Assembly (NCBI GenBank): GCA_045639525.1
Contig: JAZUDI010000030.1
Location: 1 to 59,986 of the forward strand
Direction: 5' to 3'
Length of the DNA stretch: 59,986 nt
Origin: UBA1181 sp045639525
GTDB taxonomy: Bacteria; Bacteroidota; Bacteroidia; Bacteroidales; Paludibacteraceae
The position numbers and the translations under genes were made by a program. The notes under the pieces were generated by a model. That model was given only the letters and a program-made list of their open reading frames with translations. It did no database searches and was not told the origin of the DNA. Shown piece by piece: positions 25,874 through 36,100 of the stretch. Every line of letters begins with the position of its first letter. Position 1 is the stretch's first letter.

Positions 25874-28800
25874 ATGCGTAGATACGGTCTGGTCGTTTTA
25901 TTCCTCCTACACTCCCTGATTACGCTTTATGCGCAGTTAGGTAGCCGTATCACGAATTATTCCTCAGAAACCGGGCTCGCCCAAAACACGGTGACCGACA
26001 TTCTCAAGGGGGAATCAGGGTTCCTCTGGATCGCCACGCTCGATGGACTCAGTCGTTTCGACGGGTACGATTTCAAGAATTACAAAGCAGACTCCAAAGC
26101 ACTAAACCGCAGCACCAGCAACCAGTTCATCTCGATTAGGCAAGACAAGAGCGGGCAGCTCTGGATCCTGAATGACATCGGACAGGTATTACGATTCGAT
26201 CCGAGGTTGGAACATTTCACCCTCTATCCATCCGCAGACAGCAACAAGGGAGAGAATTACTTCTCCGCCAACAACATCGTCCAACTCTCGCCGGCTGAAT
26301 TATGGATCATCGGCAATGGCGAGAATGGCGCGATCAGAATTTTAATCAACGAGGATGGAACCACCCACACCTCCCACATATTAGGGAAAGGAGAAAACCA
26401 AGAGGGCGTAAAAATCAACAGTATCTTCCTCGATAAAAACGGACAACACTGGATCCTCTCAGACAAAGGGACCGCACTACTCGCACCAAACGACACCACC
26501 CCACGCATCGAATACATCAGCGAAGGGAAGGGATTGGCCGCCTACATGATGGTGGAGACACCGCAAGAACTTCTGATCGCTTCGGCGCAACGACGCATCA
26601 TCGTTTACGAAAAGAGCCATAAGAGATTTTACACCACCTCTCCAGTCAAAAAGAATAGTTCGGCCGATTACACACATATCTTCCTCTTGGATGACAAGAG
26701 TTACTGCACCATCCAAAGCAGAGAAAACGGAGAGCAGATAGTGGCGGTAACCAATTTGAACAATTGGGAGGAGATCGCCACCTACAAGTTAGACGGAAGC
26801 GCAGAAAAGTGTTGGCAAGACAAAGAGAACAACCTTTTCATCAAGACCAAAGGAGGATACCACCTCTACAAGGTGGATACCCGCACGAAAAGCATCAAAC
26901 AAGAGCCGCACTTTCCCATCCGCTCCACGGTGGAACTGCGTGATACCATGGGGGTAATTTGGTCGGCGGATAGCCATGCGGGCATACGGAAATCAGTCAA
27001 TTTCGACGGTACATTGGCCATCGATCAAAACGATTCCCGACATATCATCCTCAGTCATGAGACGAAGGCGATGTTCGAGGATAACAGACGTCGCCTTTGG
27101 ATCGCCACAGAATCAGGCGTCACCAGGATCTACGACGCCAACAATCAACTATTGGGATTCCTTGACAAAAGAGGATTCATCTCACGGGAGAACACCGTAG
27201 AGACATTCGGCACCGTCAACAACTTTTACCAAAGCCGAAACGGAACCATATGGATCGCCACAGACGAGCGTCTTTTCGAACTGAAAGAGACGGAGACGGG
27301 ACGCTTCAACGTCAAGGAGTGCGCCGCATCGGAGAGTGAATACCAACCTCTCTCCCACCAATTCACCAGCATGCTGGAGGATTCAAAAGGACGACTTTGG
27401 CTAGCCTCTTCCCACGGAGGATTGCACCTTCTAAACCAAGAGGAAGGCAAATATAGATTCATCCACAAGGAGAACCGGTTTAAGTTCAGTTATCCGCCCA
27501 CTGTGGAGAAATCCCACACGCTAATGGAGGATAAAAACGGCAACATTTGGTTAGGTTCCAGCGAAGGACTCACCATCTTCTCCTCCGACTTCTCCTCCCC
27601 CGAAGAGATCAGGTTTTTCTTCTACAACACGGAGAACACCAATCTGACCAACAGTTGCATCTACGATATTTTCCAAGATGACAAAGGGGACATCTGGTTA
27701 GCCTCTTTCGGCGGAGGTCTTTTCAAGGTAATGGGTGATTTCATCCTCTTCCAAACGCCTGAGTTTGAAATTCTCAACCGCAGCAACAACCGTTTCCCTT
27801 CCGACCTTCTGTTAGACATAGTGGACGATGCGCAGAACAACCTCTGGGTACTCACGGAGGAGGCGATCGTAAAGTTCAACCCAGAGAACAATGAGGGCGA
27901 GACATTCGGGCTCATCCAAGGGGTACAAGGAGCGGACCCATCCGGCAAACGACTTCTGCGAAGGTATGCGGGAACACTGTCCACCTCCACCCAAAACGGC
28001 TTCTTCACCTTCAATCCGCAAGAGGCCAAGCCAACGGACTACTCGCCAAACATTGTCTTTACCCGCTTCCTTCTCTTCAACAAGGAGCAGGACATCCACG
28101 AAGACAAATCGGTAGTGAAAACCACAGCCAATTACCTACAAGAAATTACCTTAAAGCACAACCAGTCGGTATTTTCCATCGGATACGCCGCACTGGACTA
28201 CCGCTTCCCAGAGCATATCCAATACGCCTATAAATTAGAGCCTTTCGAATCGGAATGGAACTATGTGGGAAAACAAAAGTTGGCCACCTACACCAACCTG
28301 CCAAAGGGAGAGTACCGATTCTTGGTCAAATCAACCAACAGCGAAGGCACCTGGCACGAGAATACCCGTGAACTAAAGATCACGGTGCTTCCCTCTTTCT
28401 GGGAAACAGGATGGGCCTATATGATCTACGCCAGCATCCTGCTGCTCATCATCATCGCCTCAGCCACCTTCTACCGCACCAAGACGCAGATGCGACTGGA
28501 ACAGGAGATGTCCGATTCCAAACTACAATTCTTCACAGACATCTCACATGAGTTGAGAACACCGCTCACCCTTATACACGCGCCATTGGAGAATGTTTTG
28601 GAGAACGGCACCCTACGCAAAGAGGACAAGGAACAACTGGAGGTGGTGCGTACCAACACCAACCGGATGCTCCGCATGATGAATCAGATCATGGATTTCA
28701 GGAAGATCCAAAGCAACAAGATGAGGCTTCGTGTGGAACAGACCAAGTTGGGGGACTTCATTGCCTCCTGTAGCGCCACCTTCCTGAAATTGGCGGACAA

Positions 28801-30094
28801 CCGCAACATCCAATTCACCATCCAAGACCAAACCGACGGCGCGACCTACTGGGTGGATCGAGACAAAATCGACACGATCATCTTCAACCTACTCTCCAAT
28901 GCCTTTAAATTCACCCCAGACGGCAATGCGGTATCGGTTCGGACCTATCTCTCCAACGGAGAAGGTGTAATAGAGGTGGCTGACAAAGGATGCGGTATGC
29001 CAAAAGACAAATTGCCGACCATCTTCGACAGATACACGACATTGCAGAACTTCTCCCTCACCAAACAGAGCGGAACAGGCATTGGACTCTCACTGGTAAA
29101 AGAGATTGTGGAACTACACAAGGCCACCGTCCAAGTGGATAGCGAGCCTAACGAGGGAACCACTTTCACCATACGAATCAAACCCGGCGTGGACCACTTC
29201 GACAATACCGTTGACATCGTCATCAATGACGACACGCAGAAGCGGGAAAGCGAAGCGGCCTCAACAAGCGACGTCACGACAAACGAAAAGAGCCAGGAGA
29301 GACCATCCTTGCTGATCGTGGAGGACAACGAACAACTCAGGGATTTCCTTCGCTCCGTACTTTCCAAACGGTTCAACATCATAGAGGCGGGCAACGGAAG
29401 CGTCGGATTAGAGAGCGCGGTCAGAGAGTTGCCGGACTTTATCCTAACGGATATCATGATGCCTATTATGGATGGTATGGAGATGACTAGAAGACTCCGT
29501 TCTAACGAGCAGACCTCCCACATACCTATCATACTGTTGACCGCCAAGACCGACATGCAAAGTAAAATAGAGTGTTTGAAGATGGGTGCCAACGACTATA
29601 TCACCAAACCTTTCAGCATGGCCTACTTGGAGGCGAGAATAGACAACATCCTCCAAGAGAGGGAACAGTGGCAAACACAATACAAGAGTCGATTGATCAA
29701 CCAAGCAGAGACGGGAGCGGCAACCCTTCCGACAGACGAAGAGAAAGAGCAGGAACCGCTCAACGGCAAAGACGACGCCTTCATGCGATCGATCGTGGAG
29801 ATCATCCAAAAGAACATGGACAACAGCGAATTCTCCATAGAGGATTTACAGGATGAACTGAAGGTGGGCAAATGGCACCTCACCGCCAAGGTCAAATCTT
29901 TGGTCGGGCTCACTCCTACTGAATTCATCAGAGAGACACGGTTGAGTCATGCCGCGGAGTTGATCGACAACAGCGACTACAATATGACTCAAATCACCTA
30001 TATGATCGGCATGTCCGACTCCCGCTATTTCAGCAGATGCTTCAAGCAGAAGTTCGGCGTGACTCCGACCGAGTATAAAAACAGGAAAAAATAG
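25874..30094 (+). CDS. Hybrid two-component system regulator (HTCS B)
   Basis: 1406 residues. Order: signal peptide (1-20, ending YAQ); reg_prop propeller repeats (about 25-740, for example LWIATLDGLSRFDG, IWLGSSEGL, IWLASFGGGLFKV); Y_Y_Y domain (about 760-835); membrane helix (about 845-868); HisKA with ISHELRTPLTLIHAP; ATPase with NLLSNAFKFTPDG and GTGIGLSLVKE; receiver with Asp in FILTDIMMPIMDG and Lys in ITKPF; AraC DNA-binding domain in the last ~100 residues. Its H-box is the classical HELRTP form, unlike HTCS A and C. It sits 4 bp after apbE and 7 bp before terC, so it is almost surely cotranscribed with both. Most HTCS are beside SusCD or glycosidase genes; this one is not. Confidence 0.95.
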   Translation: MRRYGLVVLFLLHSLITLYAQLGSRITNYSSETGLAQNTVTDILKGESGFLWIATLDGLSRFDGYDFKNYKADSKALNRSTSNQFISIRQDKSGQLWILNDIGQVLRFDPRLEHFTLYPSADSNKGENYFSANNIVQLSPAELWIIGNGENGAIRILINEDGTTHTSHILGKGENQEGVKINSIFLDKNGQHWILSDKGTALLAPNDTTPRIEYISEGKGLAAYMMVETPQELLIASAQRRIIVYEKSHKRFYTTSPVKKNSSADYTHIFLLDDKSYCTIQSRENGEQIVAVTNLNNWEEIATYKLDGSAEKCWQDKENNLFIKTKGGYHLYKVDTRTKSIKQEPHFPIRSTVELRDTMGVIWSADSHAGIRKSVNFDGTLAIDQNDSRHIILSHETKAMFEDNRRRLWIATESGVTRIYDANNQLLGFLDKRGFISRENTVETFGTVNNFYQSRNGTIWIATDERLFELKETETGRFNVKECAASESEYQPLSHQFTSMLEDSKGRLWLASSHGGLHLLNQEEGKYRFIHKENRFKFSYPPTVEKSHTLMEDKNGNIWLGSSEGLTIFSSDFSSPEEIRFFFYNTENTNLTNSCIYDIFQDDKGDIWLASFGGGLFKVMGDFILFQTPEFEILNRSNNRFPSDLLLDIVDDAQNNLWVLTEEAIVKFNPENNEGETFGLIQGVQGADPSGKRLLRRYAGTLSTSTQNGFFTFNPQEAKPTDYSPNIVFTRFLLFNKEQDIHEDKSVVKTTANYLQEITLKHNQSVFSIGYAALDYRFPEHIQYAYKLEPFESEWNYVGKQKLATYTNLPKGEYRFLVKSTNSEGTWHENTRELKITVLPSFWETGWAYMIYASILLLIIIASATFYRTKTQMRLEQEMSDSKLQFFTDISHELRTPLTLIHAPLENVLENGTLRKEDKEQLEVVRTNTNRMLRMMNQIMDFRKIQSNKMRLRVEQTKLGDFIASCSATFLKLADNRNIQFTIQDQTDGATYWVDRDKIDTIIFNLLSNAFKFTPDGNAVSVRTYLSNGEGVIEVADKGCGMPKDKLPTIFDRYTTLQNFSLTKQSGTGIGLSLVKEIVELHKATVQVDSEPNEGTTFTIRIKPGVDHFDNTVDIVINDDTQKRESEAASTSDVTTNEKSQERPSLLIVEDNEQLRDFLRSVLSKRFNIIEAGNGSVGLESAVRELPDFILTDIMMPIMDGMEMTRRLRSNEQTSHIPIILLTAKTDMQSKIECLKMGANDYITKPFSMAYLEARIDNILQEREQWQTQYKSRLINQAETGAATLPTDEEKEQEPLNGKDDAFMRSIVEIIQKNMDNSEFSIEDLQDELKVGKWHLTAKVKSLVGLTPTEFIRETRLSHAAELIDNSDYNMTQITYMIGMSDSRYFSRCFKQKFGVTPTEYKNRKK

Positions 30095-30101
30095 ATAATT
30101 T

Positions 30102-31154
30102 ATGAATATATACGACATTGCATCTTTCGGCGGATTCATCTGCGTCATTATCCTTTTGTTAGCGCTGGATTTAGGCGTATTCCACAAAGAGGACCACGAG
30201 GTCACCTTCAAGGAGTCGCTGGTCTGGACCTGTATATGGATCACCATCTCCCTACTATTCAGTGGCGTCATCTACTGCTTCGGAGAGTACATCCACGGCA
30301 TCACATCCATGGAGGCGTTGGAAGCGATCAACCAAAAGCATGGACACGGATTAACGCTTCTTCCCCAAGCGGGGTTAGCGGAGAATCTCCACATATACCG
30401 CAAGGCGCTGACATTGGAGTACCTATCCGGCTATGTCATAGAGAAGATGCTCTCTTTAGACAATATATTCGTGATGATCATGATTTTCATGAGTTTCGGC
30501 ATCGAAAAGAAGTATTACCACCGAGTGCTTTTCTTCGGCATCATCGGTGCCATCATCCTCCGTTTCATCTTTATCTTCACCTGCTCCGCCCTCATTCATC
30601 AATTCTCTTGGGTACTGGCCATATTCGGTGTGATATTGATCATTTCAGGAGGCAAACTACTATTCGGCAAAGAGGAGGAGGAAAAAATCGATACGGAGAA
30701 CCATCCTGTCGTGAAATTCGCCTCCAAACATTTCAAACTTTTGAGGGAGTACAAAGGGCACAATTTCTTCGTGAAAAAAGATGGCAAACGCTACATCACC
30801 GCCCTATTCCTGGTACTATTGGTGATAGAGTTCTCCGACGTGCTTTTCGCCGTGGATTCCATTCCTGCGATCTTCTCCATCACCAGAGATCCATACATCG
30901 TATTTTTCTCCAACATATTCGCCATTCTTGGACTCAGGTCACTCTTCTTCATGCTTAGCAGCGTGATGGGTATGTTCTGCAGACTTCCGATCGGACTAGG
31001 CATCCTACTGGCCTTTATCGGCGTGAAATTGTTGCTCAACGTCTTCTTCGGAATTGAAATCGATCCTGGGGTCTCCCTACTCATCATCCTATCCATCCTG
31101 ACCTTGAGTATCATCGCCTCACTGGTTCTCCCTGAGAAGAAAGAGGCGGAATAG
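30102..31154 (+). CDS. TerC family integral membrane protein
   Basis: 350 residues with about nine hydrophobic helices. The TerC signature acidic residues are present: LLALDLGVFH near the N-terminus, SLDNIFVMIMIFMSFG mid-protein and EFSDVLFAVDSIPAIFSIT in the second half. Related proteins (Alx, MeeF/MeeY, TerC) export manganese or supply metal to secreted enzymes, or appear in tellurite-resistance loci; no ter genes are here. A soluble charged loop (about 185-225) splits the helices. It is the last gene of the apbE-HTCS operon, 7 bp after HTCS B. The metal-transport role is a family inference. Confidence 0.9.
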   Translation: MNIYDIASFGGFICVIILLLALDLGVFHKEDHEVTFKESLVWTCIWITISLLFSGVIYCFGEYIHGITSMEALEAINQKHGHGLTLLPQAGLAENLHIYRKALTLEYLSGYVIEKMLSLDNIFVMIMIFMSFGIEKKYYHRVLFFGIIGAIILRFIFIFTCSALIHQFSWVLAIFGVILIISGGKLLFGKEEEEKIDTENHPVVKFASKHFKLLREYKGHNFFVKKDGKRYITALFLVLLVIEFSDVLFAVDSIPAIFSITRDPYIVFFSNIFAILGLRSLFFMLSSVMGMFCRLPIGLGILLAFIGVKLLLNVFFGIEIDPGVSLLIILSILTLSIIASLVLPEKKEAE

Positions 31155-31173
31155 ATTGAGGTACAAAAACAGA

Positions 31174-31211
31174 ACAGAGGGCTGTCCACTATAGCGTGAA
31201 CAGCCCTCTGT
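31174..31211. terminator. Bidirectional hairpin between terC and the GDP-mannose gene
   Basis: Arms ACAGAGGGCTGTCCAC and GTGAACAGCCCTCTGT pair at 15 of 16 positions around a 6-nt loop. The minus-strand side continues to a TTTTT run, the plus-strand side only to AATTT, so it likely terminates both convergent units, better from the minus side. Confidence 0.75.
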
Positions 31212-31234
31212 AATTTATGAGGACGTCAATTGGA

Positions 31235-32320
31235 TTATATAAACTCCTCGCCGATTTTTACCTGCGTATCATTCACGAATTGACGGATACGTTGTTCCTC
31301 CTCCTTTTTGCAGATCAGCAACGCCTTATCCGCCTCAGCGACGATGTAACCGTCAAGACCTTGGATCACAGCCAATCTACCCTCTGGAAGGGCGACCACA
31401 TTATTCTTGCTCTCGTACAAGAGTGTCTTGCACTTCAACGTCACATTTTGGTTCTCGTCCTTGTCCGCATGCTCATATACAGATCCCCAAGTACCCAAAT
31501 CGGACCATCCGAAGTTGGCCGCCAACACATGGACATTTTCCGCCTTCTCCAAGATAGCGTAGTCGATGGAGATATTGGTGCACGATTGATAGATGCTATC
31601 AATAAAAGCTTGCTCCTTATCGGTTCCGTAACAATCCTTACCCTGCTCGAACTTACGGTTCATCTCATTCAAGTAGAGGTCGAACGCCGCGATGATGGTC
31701 TTCACGTTCCAGAGGAACATACCTGAATTCCAGAAGAACTCGCCGCTCTCGAAAAACATACGAGCCAATTCCAAATTAGGCTTCTCAGTAAAAGTCTTTA
31801 CTTTCAAAATGCTATTGCCACTCTTAACGGCATCCGCCACCTGGATGTATCCATAACCAGTCTCAGGACGACTAGGTTTGATACCAAGCGTCAAAATATC
31901 ATCGTGTGTGCTCGTGTATGCCAAACCGCAATTAATGGTCTGAACGAATTCATCCTCCTTCAAAATCAAATGGTCGGATGGAGAGACCACCACATTCGCA
32001 TCAGGATTCTCCGCCAAAATACGGTTCATAGCGTATGCGATACATGGAGCGGTATTACGTCTAGCAGGCTCCAACAAAACTTGGTTCTCGCGCAATTCAG
32101 GCAACTGCTCCAAAATCAAATCTTTGTAATGGCTATTGGAGGCAATTAAGATATTCTCCTTGGGAACGATCTTCAAGAAACGATCATAAGTCATTTGCAA
32201 CAAGGAACGACCTGTTCCAAAGAAATCCAAAAACTGCTTAGGCTTGTTATTTGTGCTGAATGGCCAAAAACGGCTACCCACACCACCTGCCATGATCACG
32301 CAATAATTGTTATTTTTCAT
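31235..32320 (-). CDS. manC: Mannose-1-phosphate guanylyltransferase
   Basis: 361 residues from the ATG at 32318-32320, because the family N-terminus is MKNNxYCVIMAGG; an ATG eight codons upstream (32344) is also in frame. It makes GDP-mannose from mannose-1-phosphate and GTP. The nucleotide-binding signature is GGVGSRFWPFSTNNKPKQF, and EPARRNTAPC, SPSDHLI, RPETGYGYI and FTEKPNLE follow. It is a single-domain enzyme without the phosphomannose isomerase part. GDP-mannose feeds surface polysaccharide and glycoprotein glycans. It is monocistronic. Confidence 0.93.
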   Translation of the reverse strand: MKNNNYCVIMAGGVGSRFWPFSTNNKPKQFLDFFGTGRSLLQMTYDRFLKIVPKENILIASNSHYKDLILEQLPELRENQVLLEPARRNTAPCIAYAMNRILAENPDANVVVSPSDHLILKEDEFVQTINCGLAYTSTHDDILTLGIKPSRPETGYGYIQVADAVKSGNSILKVKTFTEKPNLELARMFFESGEFFWNSGMFLWNVKTIIAAFDLYLNEMNRKFEQGKDCYGTDKEQAFIDSIYQSCTNISIDYAILEKAENVHVLAANFGWSDLGTWGSVYEHADKDENQNVTLKCKTLLYESKNNVVALPEGRLAVIQGLDGYIVAEADKALLICKKEEEQRIRQFVNDTQVKIGEEFI

Positions 32321-32404
32321 TTCAACTCTATTATTATAGGGCATAAACCCTGATTATTTTTCACAAAGCATATCCAACAGTATCTAAAAGTCAGAATACA
32401 ACTG

Positions 32405-32431
32405 CAAAAATAGCAATTTTATCGGGAACAA
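32405..32431 (-). promoter_or_regulatory. Promoter of manC
   Basis: On the minus strand TATTTTTG (32405-32412) fits TAnnTTTG, with TTG at 32429-32431, a rather short 16-bp spacing. The leader would be about 80 nt. Confidence 0.45.
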
Positions 32432-32569
32432 GAATTATAAAATTCAAAATAAACCACAAATATCATACAACACCGCCTCAACAAGCGGGGCAATAGGGTT
32501 TCCAGCATATGTAGCACCATTTCTATATGCGTATCCACCATTTTTTCAGAAAAAATAATCGTCAAAATA

Positions 32570-32599
32570 TTGGATATTCAAAAATAAGCATTACCTTTG
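32570..32599 (+). promoter_or_regulatory. Promoter of tRNA-Leu
   Basis: TTG (32570-32572) and TACCTTTG (32592-32599) with a 19-bp spacer match the Bacteroidetes consensus fully, 32 bp before the tRNA. Confidence 0.8.
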
Positions 32600-32631
32600 C
32601 ACCGCATTTGAGAACAATTTGTTCATTAATC

Positions 32632-32715
32632 GCCCAGATGGCGGAATCGGTAGACGCGCTGGTCTCAAACACCAGTGGATTCACTTCCATCCCGGTTCGA
32701 CCCCGGGTCTGGGTA
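32632..32715 (+). tRNA. tRNA-Leu (CAA)
   Basis: The acceptor GCCCAGA/TCTGGGT has one G-U pair, the D-arm contains AATCGGTAGAC, the anticodon stem CTGGT/ACCAG carries loop CTCAAAC with CAA at 32666-32668, a long class II variable arm follows, and the T-loop is TTCGACC. The discriminator is A and no CCA is encoded. Confidence 0.95.
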
Positions 32716-32718
32716 CTC

Positions 32719-32752
32719 AACCTTCGAAGTTCTCTCTTCGGAGGTTTTTCTT
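32719..32752 (+). terminator. Terminator of tRNA-Leu
   Basis: Stem AACCTTCGAAG / CTTCGGAGGTT with a 6-nt loop, followed by TTTTCTTTTTT. It starts 3 nt after the tRNA. Confidence 0.85.
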
Positions 32753-32831
32753 TTTTCACCCTACCCCAACCAACAAAGACAACCTTCGGCCTCCTATCTT
32801 AGGATGAGGAGAAACATCATACTGACAAATT

Positions 32832-32871
32832 ATGGAAAAAAAAAGAATGGGTAGATCAAAAGACCTACCCA
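32832..32871 (-). terminator. Terminator of the candidate small transcript
   Basis: On the minus strand TGGGTAG / CTACCCA (with an extended GTC/GAT part, one mismatch) closes a small loop and is followed, after CATTC, by a run of nine T. It is 250 nt past the stop of HTCS C and more likely belongs to the short unit starting near 32968. Confidence 0.75.
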
Positions 32872-32969
32872 ATTTCGCAAAGCTTACACAAATACACTCA
32901 GATAATGTTCACGTTTCAGTTCAGAATTAAACCATTATTACACTTTATCAATAATCGTTCTGTCATTGA
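32840..32969 (-). ncRNA. Candidate small transcript with a 16-codon ORF
   Basis: A short unit is framed by a -7 element (32975-32982) and an intrinsic terminator (32832-32871), predicting an RNA of about 125-130 nt. Starting almost at its predicted 5' end is an ATG ORF (32966-32916, 16 codons, peptide MTERLLIKCNNGLILN) ending in TGA. It could be a regulatory RNA, a leader-type peptide gene, or a 3'-UTR fragment of HTCS C. No match was recalled with certainty. Confidence 0.45.
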
Positions 32970-32974
32970 CGTTA

Positions 32975-32982
32975 CAAAGGTA
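32975..32982 (-). promoter_or_regulatory. -7 element of the candidate small transcript
   Basis: TACCTTTG on the minus strand fits TAnnTTTG. A TTTCG sequence about 18 bp upstream is a weak -33 candidate (TTC instead of TTG). Confidence 0.5.
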
Positions 32983-33122
32983 ATGCATTTTATCTAACTC
33001 GAAACACCTTGAAACGGAAATTTTTCCAAAAAAATCTTAAAACAAGGTATTATCCGTAGAACAAAACCTTATAATTCGCGATATGTTTGATTATCATCAA
33101 ACGAACGTCTCCAAAGAGCTCA

Positions 33123-36100
33123 TCACGACTCTTGGGAAGGAGGATAACCAAACACCGCCCGATACTTTCTACTAAAATAGAGTGGATCATTGAATCCGAC
33201 GGAATAGGCCACCTCGGAAACGCTGCGCCCCTCTTTCAACATCTTTTGAGCACGGTGAAGCCTAAACTCCGTGATGATCTCTAAAGGCGTCTTATCCGTA
33301 ATGGACTTCAACTTGCGGGAGAGAGACGACTTGCTCATCGCCAACTCATCCGCAATATCATCAATGGAGAACTCAGAATCCTGATAACGCTTCTCCACCA
33401 CCTGCAAAACACCCCGCAACAGATCGTTCGCCTCCTCATCGATGCGATCCTCTTCGAAATTATGCGTCAACACCTGCTGTTGCTGTGTTCTACGCCACTG
33501 CAATATATTTTGCAATTTCATCAGTAACTCCTTGGCCGAGAATGGTTTGGTGACATAATCGATCGCACCGCTCGACAAGCCTCGCAACCTGTCGTCCTCG
33601 TCGCTACGGGCGGAGAGGAATACCAAAGGCACATTCATGGTCGGTTGTTCACCACGCAGACGTTTATACATCTCAATACCATCCACGACAGGCATCTCCA
33701 CATCAGAGATGATGATGTCCGGACGGCATTCCCGCACAACATTCAACCCCTCCTCTCCATTGGAAGCAGCCACCACGTTCACATAAGGCTTTAGCATCTC
33801 ACAGAGGTTGTTCAATATCAACGGATCGTCGTCAACCACCATCACCGTATTACCATCCAGCAACTCCGCATTCACCTCAAAGGTCTCCGAAGATGCCTTT
33901 GTCGGAACAGAGATCTCCGCCAACTCATCCGACTTGGTCAACGAAATGACAATGGTCGTTCCCCTTCCCTCTTCACTCTCCAACTGAATCGTGCCACCAC
34001 TCTTGCGGACGAAATCCTTCGTCATCTGGAAGCCTAAACCAGTACCCTTCTCATTGTTAGTACCCAAAGTGGATTCGTGTCGTCCGTCGCCCATCAGCTC
34101 CTCCACCTTCTCCTTCGACATGCCCACACCACTATCGGTAATGGACAATCGAACGACAGACAACTCCTCCGAAGCATATATGCGGATAGAACCACCCGTC
34201 GGCGTGAATTTCACCGCATTCGACAAGACGTTGCGGATCGCTGTTCCTATCATACGTCCATCGGCAAAGACTTTATGTTTCACATCAGAGGTATAATCCA
34301 CGGTTATATTCTTCTCCGAGAGGACACCATTCAGAAGATCCAAAACCTCCGTCATGATTTGGTGAAGACTCACATGGTCCATGCGGCAAGCCACATCTGA
34401 CTGTTTGCCCCTCGCCCACTCCAAGAGCTTCACCATCACCGACTGCAGATTAAATGCAGACAAATAGGTGTCATTCAGCACCTTCCAAGTATTCGGAGAG
34501 ATCTCACGTCGCTTCACAACGCCCTCCAATGCGCCCACAATTGCGAACATCGGATTCTTCAAGTCATGTGCCACGACAGAAATCAAACGGTCCTTTTCCC
34601 GAAGCACATCCAAAAGTTCTTGGTTACGCTGTTCGATGAATTTCTGCTTCTGGCCCAACAATTGATTGCTCTCATCCAACTCCTTGGTGCGTTCAGCCAC
34701 CATTTTCGACAAGAGCTCACGTTGTTTCACGATAGAACGGAAACGGTAGTAGAGCACTCCGGCAACAATCGCAATAAGTCCCAACACCATCAGGAGTGTA
34801 CACCACCATGTCTTCCACCAAGGCGGTAAGACACGTATATTCAGCGTAATAATCTTCGGATCACCCACTCCGTCGCGACGCAACGCCTTCACTTCCAAGA
34901 CGTAGTCTCCAAAAGGCAAGTGGGAGATCTTCACCTCTCGTTTATCCCCCAAATCCACCCATCGGCGGTCCAAGCCATTGATTCGGTAAGAGGCATCCAC
35001 AATATTCAGACCAGAGAAATCCAACACATCAAAAGAGATGCTGATATTGGTTTCATCATAATTCAAGACCAACTCATTCGTACGAGAAAGAGGAGCAGGC
35101 AACAGGTCGCTGCTTGGCAAAACACGCTCTCCAAATAAATAGAGATCAGAGAAAGAGAGATAGCTAACACCCGACGACTCACGCTTCAAAGTAGGATCAA
35201 AGACCATAAATCCCTCGGTGCTACCAAAATAGAACCGTCCCTTGGAGTCTTGGAAGGCGGCACGGGAGGTGAAATAGTTGCGGTTGCGGCAACGGTCGTC
35301 CAACAAGACCTGATGATAAGTCGCACCATCATAATCGAAATAGAGGATACCATTGGATCCGCTGGTCCAGAAGTGACCATCCCGACCCAACAAGATCGAG
35401 GAGTAATGACCCGCTGGCAAGAAATCCAACGATTTGAATGAGGACCCATCCGCCTCGAAACGAATGACACCGCGATTGCTCACCACAAAGAGATTACCCG
35501 CCTCGTCACACGCGCCCTGGAACATCATCAACGGATTGTGGGATTGTGTGGCGTCTATATCCGGATAGGTGGCCTTCATCTTGCCATTCTCCCAACGCCA
35601 AACAGTACGGGAGGTGATAATCCAGCGTACCCCTTGTTTTGTCTCCATAAGGTGCTCCACCCATCGGTCTTCCGAAGAAATGGTGGAATCGCCCATCAAC
35701 CGCACATGGTTCCAAATATTTTTCTCCTTGGAATAGCAATAGATACCATCACCCGCCAAACCGACGCCCACCTCTCCGTTCTGGAAACAGTGCAACACCT
35801 TACTGGTACTGTACGCGAAACCAATTCCATCAAAGGGGTACTGGGTAATCTTTCCCGTCTCCGTATCATAGGTGCAAGGAACTCCGCCCCATGAGGCCAC
35901 CCAAATCTTTCCATCGACACCCTTCTGCAACGACAAGACATTATTACTTGTCAAGCCATCCTCTGTCTGGATATGTTTCAGCAATTTCAAATCGGGAGAT
36001 AGCAGATAACAGCCATGGCCATCCGCGCTGACCACGATATTTCCTCGCCCATCCTCCGCGAAAGAGGTTCCATCCACCAAAGGGAATCCAATATCGGACG

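Noticed and set aside
32527..32807. ORFs over tRNA-Leu on both strands
   Set aside because: They coincide with the tRNA, its promoter and terminator.
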